From contig NZ_MSCV01000027.1 of assembly GCF_002005105.1 (NCBI RefSeq), positions 24,635 through 88,634 on the forward strand: a stretch of 64,000 bases of DNA. The letters run 5' to 3'. Origin of the DNA: Methylocaldum sp. 14B (GTDB lineage: Bacteria; Pseudomonadota; Gammaproteobacteria; Methylococcales; Methylococcaceae). The notes under the pieces were generated by a model. The model searched no databases. It was given only the letters and a program-made list of their open reading frames with translations, and had not been told where the DNA came from. A program made the translations under genes and the position numbers. Below are positions 55,366 through 63,602 of the stretch, in pieces. Every line of letters starts with the position of its first letter. The stretch's first letter is position 1.

Positions 55366-57909
55366 ATGCAACCCAGAATAAAGATCATCGCCGGCCTAGT
55401 GAGCGGCATCCTGTCCGTCGGCCTTCTCGGTTTCGGCAATACCGCTCGCGCGGCGTCCCCCGACCTGTTGACCCGCCCCGCCGGCCCCAGCCCCGACGGT
55501 CTGACGGGCATCACCCCCAATAACTGGCAGGTTACCCCCGCCGGGGAGAAGATCCGGGTCGGCCACGTGCCCCTGGGCATGATCCTCAGTCCGGACGGCA
55601 ACGACCTGCTGATCAGCAACAACGGTTACGGCCAGCACTCCCTCATGCGCATCGACCGGGCAAATCTCGCCATTCGCGATAACCTTCCCTACGACGCGCC
55701 GGAAGGCCTGTTCATCGGACTGGCCTACAGCAAGGACGGCAGGCGTATCTATGCCTCGGGCGGCCATACCAACCTGGTGCGCGTCTATGATGTGACGGAG
55801 AGCGGCATCGCCGAAACCGGGCAAATCCAGGTGGATCCCCGCCGCAAGGGCGGCTTCATCACCGGCATTGCCCTGTCGGCCGACGAGAGCCGGCTGTTCG
55901 CGGCCAACCACCAAGGCGGGGACGTGGCGGTTTTAGACCCCATCGCCGGCACTGTCACCCACCGCATCCCGATGGGTAAAAGCGCCGACCCCTACAACGC
56001 CAGCATGTTTCCCTACGGTGTACTGCTCGGGGCCGACGGCAAGAAGCTCTATGTGTCCAACTGGAAGGAAGGCAACGTCGCCGTTGTGGATGTGAATAAG
56101 CCGGATTCCGCTGCCGTGACCAAACGCATCGCGGTGGGCCAGCACCCTAACGCCATGGTCTTTAGCCCCGCCGGCGACCGGCTGTACGTGGCCAACGCCA
56201 ACAGCGACAACGTTTCCGTGATCGACACCGCCACGGATGCCTGGCTGTTCGACATCGACGTGCAGCCCTACAAGAACGCCCCGTCGGGCAGCACACCCAA
56301 TGCCCTGGCCGTCTCCCCCGGCGGCGAGACCCTCTACGTGTTGAATGCCGGCGAGAACGCCGTGGTGGTGGTCGATCTGGAAGATCAGAAAAAGGATCCG
56401 GAAAAACGCTATCGGGTAAGGGGCCGCATCCCCACCGGCTGGTACCCGACGGCGCTCAGCATCAGCCCGGCCGGCGACAAGCTCTACGTCGCCAACTCCA
56501 AGGACGTGGGCTTGGGCCAGAACGCCTATCCTCAGACCTATATCGGCGACCAGATGATCGGCTCGCTATCGGTGATCGACGTCCCTGACCAGGGCACGCT
56601 GGAACGCTACACCCGCCAGGTCAACGAGAACAACATGGTGGCCCGCGGCAAGGCCGTAACGGCGGGCGGCAAACTCGGGGAAGCCCATGCCCACTCCGGT
56701 ATCCTCAAGCAGCTACCCATCCAACACGTGGTTTATATCCTCAAGGAAAACCGCGCCTATGACCAGATCTTCGGCGATCTTCCGAAGGGCAATGGCGACC
56801 CGAGCCTGCTCATGTTCGATGATCGGAGTGCCCCCAACCATCGCCGTCTGGCCCGCGAATTCGTGCTTCTGGACAACACCTACTGCGATGCGGAGATCAG
56901 CAAGGACGGCCACGAACGCTCCATGGGAGGAAACGCTACGGACTATACGATGAAGGTCTGGCCGAGCGACTACTCCAGCCGCGGCACCCTGATCAACCGG
57001 GCACTGATCGCCATCACCAATGTGCCCGGCGGCTACCTGTGGGACGCCGCCCGGGCGGCCGGCATCAGCTACCGCTCCTACGGCGAGTACGTGATCAACG
57101 GCAAGACATACCCCGACGGCAGTTACGAGCCCGCCACCACCCGCATGCCCGCCCTGGTGGACCACTTTTCGCCGATGTACCGCACCTACGACCTGAAGCA
57201 CATGGACATCAAGCGGGCCGAGGTGTGGCTCGAGGAGTTCGAGACCCATAAGAAGAACGGCGGCTTCCCCAACCTGTCCATCATCAGCCTGCCCAACGAT
57301 CATCTCGCCGGCACCAGCCCGGGTTATCCCACGCCCCAGGCCATGATGGCGGACAACGATCTGGCCCTGGGACGCATCGTCGACGCCATCTCCCATTCCC
57401 GATTCTGGCCCAACACGTTGATCATGGTCATCGAGGACGATACCCAGGACGGTTTCGACCATGTCGATACCCACCGCACGCCGGCCTTGCTCATCAGCCC
57501 CTACGTCAAGCGCCAAGCCGTCGACAGCACTCACTACAGCACCGTATCCATGATCCATACCGCCGAGGTATTGCTGGGTCTCAAGCCCATGAGCCAGTTC
57601 GACGCGGCCGCCAACACCATGGATCGCAGTTTCACGACCAAGCCCGATTTCACGCCTTACGAGCATGTCGTACCGGCCCAGGATCTCTATGAAATGAACC
57701 CCGCCTTGGCTTCCCTGCAAGGGGAAAAGCGCCAGCTCGCGGAGCGTTCGATGAAACTCGATCTGGCCGAAGTGGACGCCGCAGACATGCGCGAATACAA
57801 CGAGATTCTTTGGAAGGCGATCAAGGGCAGCCAGCCTATTCGGCCTCTGAGCCGCCAGCCGCGTGAACCCGGCATTCGGGAAGTATTGCTGGTCTCACGG
57901 ACCGACTAA
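55366..57909 (+). CDS. Exported YVTN beta-propeller / phosphoesterase fusion protein, paralogue 2
   Basis: This protein has 847 residues from the ATG at 55366, where a signal peptide starts (KIIAGLVSGILSVGLLGFG, cut near ARAASPD); an ATG four codons earlier is possible. The propeller (SKDGRRIYASGGHTNLVRVY, GDRLYVANANSDNVSVIDTA) and phosphoesterase domain (HVVYILKENRAYDQIFGDL, MVIEDDTQDGFDHVDTHRT) follow the same layout as the upstream paralogue, but with a shorter middle and C-terminus. The two likely arose by duplication and diverged. Substrate is unknown. A hairpin terminator follows. Codon choice looks more GC-rich than in paralogue 1, by eye. Confidence 0.85.
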   Translation: MQPRIKIIAGLVSGILSVGLLGFGNTARAASPDLLTRPAGPSPDGLTGITPNNWQVTPAGEKIRVGHVPLGMILSPDGNDLLISNNGYGQHSLMRIDRANLAIRDNLPYDAPEGLFIGLAYSKDGRRIYASGGHTNLVRVYDVTESGIAETGQIQVDPRRKGGFITGIALSADESRLFAANHQGGDVAVLDPIAGTVTHRIPMGKSADPYNASMFPYGVLLGADGKKLYVSNWKEGNVAVVDVNKPDSAAVTKRIAVGQHPNAMVFSPAGDRLYVANANSDNVSVIDTATDAWLFDIDVQPYKNAPSGSTPNALAVSPGGETLYVLNAGENAVVVVDLEDQKKDPEKRYRVRGRIPTGWYPTALSISPAGDKLYVANSKDVGLGQNAYPQTYIGDQMIGSLSVIDVPDQGTLERYTRQVNENNMVARGKAVTAGGKLGEAHAHSGILKQLPIQHVVYILKENRAYDQIFGDLPKGNGDPSLLMFDDRSAPNHRRLAREFVLLDNTYCDAEISKDGHERSMGGNATDYTMKVWPSDYSSRGTLINRALIAITNVPGGYLWDAARAAGISYRSYGEYVINGKTYPDGSYEPATTRMPALVDHFSPMYRTYDLKHMDIKRAEVWLEEFETHKKNGGFPNLSIISLPNDHLAGTSPGYPTPQAMMADNDLALGRIVDAISHSRFWPNTLIMVIEDDTQDGFDHVDTHRTPALLISPYVKRQAVDSTHYSTVSMIHTAEVLLGLKPMSQFDAAANTMDRSFTTKPDFTPYEHVVPAQDLYEMNPALASLQGEKRQLAERSMKLDLAEVDAADMREYNEILWKAIKGSQPIRPLSRQPREPGIREVLLVSRTD

Positions 57910-57926
57910 CAACGTCAGCCACACAA

Positions 57927-57949
57927 GCCGACCCTCGCGCAGGGTCGGC
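57927..57949 (+). terminator. Hairpin after phosphoesterase paralogue 2
   Basis: A perfect 9-bp stem, GCCGACCCT/AGGGTCGGC, with a CGCGC loop lies 18 bases after the stop codon. It is followed by ATTCTT, a weak T-tract. Confidence 0.65.
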
Positions 57950-58311
57950 ATTCTTGCCCGTGAACCAGATCCCAACCGAAGTTCCTGTTCTGACGCCCGC
58001 AACGGGCGCAATCGACCTCCCGTATCCGCCTTGTGAATCCCTGTTCTGCTTCGTCGGAACCGATTCCTATCCCTATCCCGGAAATGAAGCCGCGGCGCTC
58101 CTTTTCATTCTGCGCGCATGTTCCCTCATCCTGAGAATGCAATTAACACGAATTTGTAACCGAGTTGTAAGCACGTTGACACGCTAAGCCGGTAAGTTCC
58201 ACAGGTGCCGAATCTAAGGACATTTTGCCCGCACGAGTAGCGGCATGGATGCGCTGGACAAACGCCGCGTTGGCATTTTCGACCGGATCGATGCTGGGGA
58301 GATCCGTTCAC

Positions 58312-58420
58312 CTCTAAGTACATTCCGCAAATATTTGCGGAATCTCGACTGATTGGCTTGATTGGCGGGGTTGTCCTGCAGGTTGCCTATGCCGCAAGAC
58401 TTCCCTGAATGTACTTAGAG
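58312..58420. repeat. MITE-like element with 14-bp perfect terminal inverted repeats
   Basis: CTCTAAGTACATTC at the left end is exactly complementary to GAATGTACTTAGAG at the right end. A 22-bp perfect palindrome centred on AAATATTT (58322-58343) adjoins the left end. The 109-bp unit has no coding capacity. Its right end overlaps the next element by three bases. Confidence 0.7.
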
Positions 58421-58570
58421 CGTTTTCCATCCCGGTGTACGGATTCGTGCCAGGAGGGGAGAACGTAGGTCGGCAATCCCTTGCCGACAAAGCCCTTCGC
58501 CGAGCCGATACGTCGGCAAGGGATTGCCGACCTACATATCCGAATCCCTTCACCGATTCGGAAAACGCTC
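58418..58570. repeat. MITE-like element flanked by TA, long internal hairpin
   Basis: GAGCGTTTTCC at the left and GGAAAACGCTC at the right are perfect 11-bp inverted repeats, each bordered by a TA dinucleotide, as expected of IS630/Tc1-mariner-type targets. Inside, GTAGGTCGGCAATCCC and its exact complement continue into a 24-bp perfect inverted repeat (from 58471 to 58540). No transposase is present. Confidence 0.75.
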
Positions 58571-58726
58571 TAGGCGGCTGATGTCGTGCGCGCCGCTGGA
58601 AGGACGGACAGTCTGCGTTCCGGTGAGTGCATTGGCAGGACGTGCGTGTACTGAAGCCAAGACGAGACGAACAGACAGATACCTTACGGTATCACTGTTC
58701 CGGGAACCAACAAGTAGAAAAATGCG

Positions 58727-60736
58727 ATGAACTTTGTGCGTTCTGGTTTGGCGCTGGCCATCCTCGTGTGCGGTTACGCACTCGCAGATCAACCGCCGAC
58801 GATGCCTGCCATCGTAGTCACCGCGACTCAAAGCGAACGGGATTCCTTCCTGGTCCCACAGGCCATAGCGAGCATAACTCCGGAATTCATCGACCATTCG
58901 CTGCAATCCATGACCCCCGATCTGTTCCGATTCACGCCGGGGGTATACATCCAGAAGACCAATCAGGGCGGCGGTTCGCCGTTCATCCGTGGCCTGACCG
59001 GCAAACAGGTGCTGATCCTGGTCGACGGCGTCCGGCTGAACAACTCGTTCTATCGGTTCGGTCCGCACCAGTATCTCAATACGATCGATCCGAACATCAT
59101 CGAACGCATCGAGACCGTGCGGGGGCCGTCCTCGGTACTCTACGGCACCGACGCGCTGGGTGGAGCCATCAACATCATCACGCGCAAACGCTCCGACTTT
59201 TCCAAACCGCTCGGCTATAACGGCCTGCTCTCCGCCCATTACGAAAGTGCCGCCGACGCCGGCGTGTTCCGTGGCGAGGTGGAGGGCAACTGGAACCAGC
59301 TCGGCTTGATCGCCGGGGCAACCGGCAAGCTGTATGACGACCTCGACGGAGGCGGAAATCTTGGCCGACAAGTTCCCAGCGGGTACGACGAAAGCGACGC
59401 GGACCTGAAACTGAACTACCGACTGGACGAAAATCAGGAGCTGATCTTCGCCGGCCAGTATACCCGCCAGTTCAACGTCCCCAAGACCAGCGAAGTGACC
59501 CTGGGCGACAAGCTGAAATTCGATTACGAGCCGCAGGAACGCCGCTTCGGGTACCTGGAATACCGGGCGCGTCAGCTTGGGGTCTTCGACGGCGTACGTA
59601 TCAATGCCTCCTACAACAACCAGCGCGAAGGGGAACAAGTGATCACGAGGCGCAACCCTGCCATCGAAACGCTGGAACTCACGGATGTCGACACTGTCGG
59701 ACTCTCCCTGCAGCTGAAGAATCGGATCTTCGGCGACCATGACCTGACCTACGGGGCCGACTACTACCATGATGATTATCAGACCCGGAAAGTCGAGCGA
59801 AACCGGGTGACGGAGTCCGAACGCAAACTGACGCCCGGCACGCCGGATGGCGCGACTTACGAACACTGGGCTTTATATCTTCAGGACGAGGCGCACCTCC
59901 TGGATTCGCTTGAAGGCGTATTCGGCGTGCGCTACAACCGATACGAAGCCCGCGGCGAGGTGACCGATCAGAGCCTCCGCTTCGAGACGGATGCCGTAGC
60001 CGGCAATATCAACCTGGGTTACCGGCTCACGCCCGCTCTCAACCTGGTGGGCGGGCTGGCGTTCGGCTTTCGCGCACCCAACATGGAGGACTTTTTCGGC
60101 CGGGTGGACTTCTTCAGCGAGATACCCAATACCTCGCTGAAACCGGAAGAATCCTTCTCCAAAGAAATCGGCCTCAAATATCGCGATGAGGTCCTAAGTG
60201 CCGAGATATTTTACTTCCATAGTGACTATGAAGGATTTATCGATCGGGTTACCGTAGGCCGGCGGGCCGACGGCGCGCCGATCCAGCAGCGCCAAAACAT
60301 CAATGACGCCGAAATCCAGGGCGTGGAGGCCAGTGCCGAATATCCCTTGAATGCTCAATGGCTGGTCGGCGCAACCCTGACCTGGACCGAGGGACGTGAC
60401 GCGAAAACGAAGGCCCCGCTGCGACGGATTCCCCCGCTCAACGGTGCGGCCCGTCTGGTCTACTACCCCATGGATCGCCTGTGGATCGAGGGTTCGGTCT
60501 GGTGGGCCGACAATCAGGACCAACTCGCTAAGGGAGACATCGAAGACCCGCGCATCGGTGCCGGAGGAACGCCGGGATACACTGTGTTCAACCTCAAGGC
60601 GGGTTATACGCCGCATCCCCAACACGAGCTGTTGCTGGAACTGGAAAACCTGACCGACAAGAAATACAAGTCGCACGGATCCGGCATTTTCGCTCCCGGA
60701 CTCAACGTTTTGGCGACCTACCGATTTAGGTTCTAG
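58727..60736 (+). CDS. TonB-dependent outer-membrane receptor
   Basis: This 669-residue protein has a signal peptide (GLALAILVCGYALA). A TonB box-like start of the plug (MPAIVVTATQSERD) is followed by a plug domain with PFIRGLTGKQVLILVDGVRL and ETVRGPSSVLYGTDALGGAI. A beta-barrel ends in an aromatic residue (LNVLATYRFRF), as outer-membrane insertion requires. The size fits vitamin, haem or metal-complex receptors rather than large siderophore receptors. The ligand cannot be read. It follows the two exported phosphoesterases, which suggests but does not prove a link to phosphate-rich substrates. Confidence 0.92.
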   Translation: MNFVRSGLALAILVCGYALADQPPTMPAIVVTATQSERDSFLVPQAIASITPEFIDHSLQSMTPDLFRFTPGVYIQKTNQGGGSPFIRGLTGKQVLILVDGVRLNNSFYRFGPHQYLNTIDPNIIERIETVRGPSSVLYGTDALGGAINIITRKRSDFSKPLGYNGLLSAHYESAADAGVFRGEVEGNWNQLGLIAGATGKLYDDLDGGGNLGRQVPSGYDESDADLKLNYRLDENQELIFAGQYTRQFNVPKTSEVTLGDKLKFDYEPQERRFGYLEYRARQLGVFDGVRINASYNNQREGEQVITRRNPAIETLELTDVDTVGLSLQLKNRIFGDHDLTYGADYYHDDYQTRKVERNRVTESERKLTPGTPDGATYEHWALYLQDEAHLLDSLEGVFGVRYNRYEARGEVTDQSLRFETDAVAGNINLGYRLTPALNLVGGLAFGFRAPNMEDFFGRVDFFSEIPNTSLKPEESFSKEIGLKYRDEVLSAEIFYFHSDYEGFIDRVTVGRRADGAPIQQRQNINDAEIQGVEASAEYPLNAQWLVGATLTWTEGRDAKTKAPLRRIPPLNGAARLVYYPMDRLWIEGSVWWADNQDQLAKGDIEDPRIGAGGTPGYTVFNLKAGYTPHPQHELLLELENLTDKKYKSHGSGIFAPGLNVLATYRFRF

Positions 60737-60743
60737 CCCGCGT

Positions 60744-60900
60744 TTGTTCATCATCGCGTTGTGGGTATTGATGCTCCTCCCGCCATCGGCCGCTCAACCG
60801 ATCCTGGTGCATGCGACGTTCAAAACCGCGGTACGGGATTCGGTGTCTAGGTCTCGATGTGTCCGGAAAATTCGATCGCAAGCCATGAACACTTGGACGA
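60744..60900 (+). pseudogene. Truncated secreted-protein remnant
   Basis: A short frame begins MFIIALWVLMLLPPSAAQPI, a good signal peptide, eight bases after the TonB receptor stop. It continues LVHATFKTAVRDSVS and then loses protein character. It ends in sequence antisense to the MFS gene. This looks like the 5' stub of a periplasmic protein gene once linked to the receptor. The family cannot be named from 30 residues. Confidence 0.4.
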
Positions 60901-62118
60901 TCACGCTCGGCGTGCCCGAACACCGCTTCGGAGCAGGATGACAACCAGCGCAGCCGCGCTGAATATCGCCCCGGCAACGAAGGTGAATGCGGCGCCGAAC
61001 TGGTCCCACAGCAGTCCGGCTAACGCGCTGGCCAGGAGCATGGCGAGTCCGCTCATGAGGTTGAAGAAGCCATAGGCCGTGCCTCTCAAGTCCGCTGGCG
61101 CGGTATCGGCCACCATCGTCGCCAGCAGCCCTTGGGTGATGCCCATGTGCAAGCCCCACAGGGAGATGCCGAGCCAGACCCAGGTCCAGTGGTCGCTGTA
61201 AGCCAGCGCGACGTCGGCACCGACCAGGACGACCAAACCCAGCGCAAGCAATTTAGCGTGGCTCATGCCGTCCGAGAGCTTGCCGAAGGGATAGGCCGAC
61301 AGCGCATAGACGACATTCATCCCGATCAGCACCAGTGGGGCGAAGGCAATCGGCAGCCCGCCCTGTTGGGCACGCAGGATGAGGAAGGCTTCGGAGAATC
61401 GCGCCAGGGTAAACACCGCCCCGATCCCGACCACCCACCAGTACGCTGCAGACAGCCGGCGCAGGTTTTCCCGTCGGATCGGATTGATGGCACGGTGTTC
61501 CGACTTGTCCCTTTTCGGCTCCTGTACGCCGAAGAACAGCAGCGCGACGGCGAGAAACCCAGGAATGATGGCCACCCAGAACACGGCGCGGAAGTCGTTC
61601 GCCCAGACAAGCATCAGCCCCATGGCGAGGAGCGGGCCGAGGAAGGCGCCCACCGTGTCGAGCGACTGGCGCAGGCCGAAGGCCGCGCCGCGCACCTCGG
61701 GCGGCGCGATGTCCGCCACCAGCGCATCGCGGGGCGCCCCGCGGATGCCTTTGCCGACCCGGTCCATCAGCCGCGCGGCGAGCACTAGACCGGAACTCGT
61801 CGCCAGCGCGAACAGGGGCTTGGATACCGCGCCCAGACCGTAGCCGAGGACGGCCAGGGGCTTGCGTTTGCCCCAGTAGTCCGACAGGGCGCCGGAGAAG
61901 ACCTTGACGATCAGCGCGGTGGCTTCCGCCGCCCCCTCGATCAGCCCTACCACAAACGCGCTTGCGCCCAGGGAGGTAATGAGAAAGACCGGCAGCAGGC
62001 TATGGATGAGCTCGGACGAGATGTCCATGAGCAGGCTGACGAAACCGAGAGCCCAGATGGCCGCCGGGATGCGGGCGCCCGACGGCGATGCTATTGCGGA
62101 TTGATCGAGTCGATTCAT
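60901..62118 (-). CDS. MFS transporter
   Basis: This 405-residue integral membrane protein shows the alternating hydrophobic segments of a 12-helix major facilitator. The loop 2-3 motif is GALSDYWGKRKPLAVLGYGL and a loop 8-9-like repeat is YPFGKLSDGMSHAK. The motif GIRGAPRDALVADIAPPEVR resembles MFS proteins with a weakly defined multidrug/sugar-phosphate-like profile. The substrate is unknown. It is convergent with the TonB receptor, so no operon link is implied. Confidence 0.9.
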   Translation of the reverse strand: MNRLDQSAIASPSGARIPAAIWALGFVSLLMDISSELIHSLLPVFLITSLGASAFVVGLIEGAAEATALIVKVFSGALSDYWGKRKPLAVLGYGLGAVSKPLFALATSSGLVLAARLMDRVGKGIRGAPRDALVADIAPPEVRGAAFGLRQSLDTVGAFLGPLLAMGLMLVWANDFRAVFWVAIIPGFLAVALLFFGVQEPKRDKSEHRAINPIRRENLRRLSAAYWWVVGIGAVFTLARFSEAFLILRAQQGGLPIAFAPLVLIGMNVVYALSAYPFGKLSDGMSHAKLLALGLVVLVGADVALAYSDHWTWVWLGISLWGLHMGITQGLLATMVADTAPADLRGTAYGFFNLMSGLAMLLASALAGLLWDQFGAAFTFVAGAIFSAAALVVILLRSGVRARRA

Positions 62119-62182
62119 TCGCTGATGTGTTCAAAAAGGGATCACGCCACGGAATACGAGCGATAACGGGACGTTCATGCGG

Positions 62183-62347
62183 CTATTCAAGGATATTCAC
62201 CTGGCCAGTCGTCGGTCCGCGACGGCCCCGGATCCGGGTCAGCACCCACTCGTCCCACGGGTCCTTCTGGAGGTGGACTTCGTAGTACCGGGCCTCCTTC
62301 TCCCATCGGAGCCAGAGCGAGTCTTCGGCAGTGATGTCGTTACTCAT
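62183..62347 (-). CDS. Small 54-residue WGR-like protein
   Basis: A complete short frame begins MSNDITAEDSLWLRWEKEAR and continues YYEVHLQKDPWDEWVLTRIR, then GRRGPTTGQVNILE. The aromatic spacing (LRWEKEARYYEV...DEWVLTRIRGRRG) resembles the WGR domain, a small nucleic-acid-associated module also found as short proteins. It is too short for standard long-frame searches. It lies 64 bp upstream of the MFS start on the same strand. The function is unknown. Confidence 0.6.
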   Translation of the reverse strand: MSNDITAEDSLWLRWEKEARYYEVHLQKDPWDEWVLTRIRGRRGPTTGQVNILE

Positions 62348-62832
62348 GGCGGCCCATTGCGGACTTAGGAAAGGATATACAGGCTGATGAATTCACCTGC
62401 AAGATCGATTCCTGATCAAACTCTTCCCGATAGCGCTTCGCACGATCATTTCCGCTTATTTATTCAGCAGAACTTTCCGTAATTGATGCCAAAAGTGAAA
62501 AGTCTTTGCCGCCAATTCCGGCCGAATCAGGGCTGACTAGGCAGCAATCCGGCCATCTAACGCGTCGTAAACTGGAAAGTTTGATGCCCCGGAAGAATCG
62601 AGGATTCCGGCTTACAACCCCAGCAGAGATCCTTGGAAGCCACACATTAGCGACAGATTAAGTGTCGTCATATCGCAGCGTCGTTCCCACTGGGCCGACT
62701 TACAGTCATCTTCGAAGGTTTGGGCGATTCCTGGCAGCTACCTCTCTGCTGACAGTAAACCTGAAATCCACGTCGTCTTATTAAGTCGGGAGTGGTGGTA
62801 TAATGGTGGCATATCACCACCAGGAGGCAGCC
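62348..62832. other. 485-bp stretch ending in the vapBC promoter region
   Basis: No gene is supported between the WGR-like gene and the antitoxin. Frames present are short and of poor composition. The last 45 bp carry the vapBC promoter and operator-like repeats. Confidence 0.45.
62792..62821 (+). promoter_or_regulatory. vapBC promoter with overlapping operator repeats
   Basis: A perfect -10 box TATAAT (62799-62804) is embedded in GTGG/CCAC repeats: TGGTGGT on the left, a second TGGTGG in the middle, and ACCACCA on the right. The symmetric TGGTGGT...ACCACCA overlaps the -10 region and ends just before the ribosome-binding site. That is the position expected for autorepression by a VapB-VapC complex. 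Confidence 0.55.
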
Positions 62833-63072
62833 ATGCCTGGCATCACTCTCAAGAACATCCCCGACACGTTATATCAGCGGTTAGTGGATATCGCTCGACA
62901 GCATCATCGAAGTCTTACGAAAGAAATTCTTTTCGCTCTCGAACGGCATGTTCAACAGCCGTCCCACGACAAAACCGAACTGCTGCAGCGCATTCGGGCG
63001 GTACGTGACCGTTACCCCCCGAATATTAGTGAAACCGATGTGGATAGCTGGAAGGAGGCCGGCCGGCCATGA
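62833..63072 (+). CDS. vapB: VapB/FitA-type antitoxin
   Basis: This 79-residue protein starts at the ATG at 62833 behind an AGGAGG site; the in-frame ATG at 62803 lies in the operator. The N-terminus is a ribbon-helix-helix DNA-binding unit (PGITLKNIPDTLYQRLVDIA, then RSLTKEILFALERHV), and the C-terminal tail would bind the toxin. It overlaps the toxin gene by four bases (ATGA), which is typical of translational coupling. Confidence 0.9.
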   Translation: MPGITLKNIPDTLYQRLVDIARQHHRSLTKEILFALERHVQQPSHDKTELLQRIRAVRDRYPPNISETDVDSWKEAGRP

Positions 63073-63482
63073 TTTTGGTCGATACCAATCTGCTTGCTTA
63101 CTTGCTGTTGCCAACCCCTCATACGGCTAAGGCCGAGGCAGTTCTGATCAAGGATCCCGATTGGTTCGCACCCCAACTTATCCATTCCGAATTCCGCAAT
63201 GTTCTCCTCGGCGCAGTTCGTCGCGATAATATCGCCCGGAGTGATGCCGATAGTTTTTTGGCTCGAGCGCAAGAAGTCATTACGGTACCCGAAGCAGCCA
63301 TCGACGGACCTGCAGTGTTCGATCTTGCAATAGAAAGTGGCTGCAGCGCATACGATTGCGAGTTTGTGTGGCTCGCCCGCTATCTGCGAATCTCGTTGGT
63401 AACGGCAGACAAGAAAGTGCTGCATGCGTTTCCGGGACGGGCGGTAGCAATCGAACAATTCCTGGGTACAACGACCCCGTGA
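63069..63482 (+). CDS. vapC: VapC-type PIN-domain toxin
   Basis: This 137-residue PIN-domain ribonuclease has the acidic metal-site residues expected of VapC: the first aspartate in MILVDTNLLAYLLLP, a glutamate in HSEFRNVLLGAV, an aspartate in CSAYDCEFVWLAR and a final one in VTADKKVL. VapC toxins cleave tRNA or rRNA when the antitoxin is degraded. The target of this one is unknown. The gene overlaps vapB by four bases. Confidence 0.92.
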   Translation: MILVDTNLLAYLLLPTPHTAKAEAVLIKDPDWFAPQLIHSEFRNVLLGAVRRDNIARSDADSFLARAQEVITVPEAAIDGPAVFDLAIESGCSAYDCEFVWLARYLRISLVTADKKVLHAFPGRAVAIEQFLGTTTP

Positions 63483-63602
63483 AGTATTCAAATGGACAAC
63501 GGTGGATGCCACCCCAACAGAAGTGTTCGGTGCATTAGGTCGAACGCAGAAACCAGCGGTGAGGACACCCGGACAACGTCTCCAGTGTGATGAAAAATCA
63601 GA

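Larger units (their letters stand above)
57910..58726. other. 817-bp non-coding stretch with terminator and two nested MITE-like elements
   Basis: It begins with the terminator hairpin at 57927-57949. It continues with some 360 bp in which no gene is recognised and ends in the palindromic elements at 58312-58420 and 58418-58570. The last 155 bp presumably hold the promoter of the TonB receptor; no riboswitch fold was recognised there. Confidence 0.55.
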
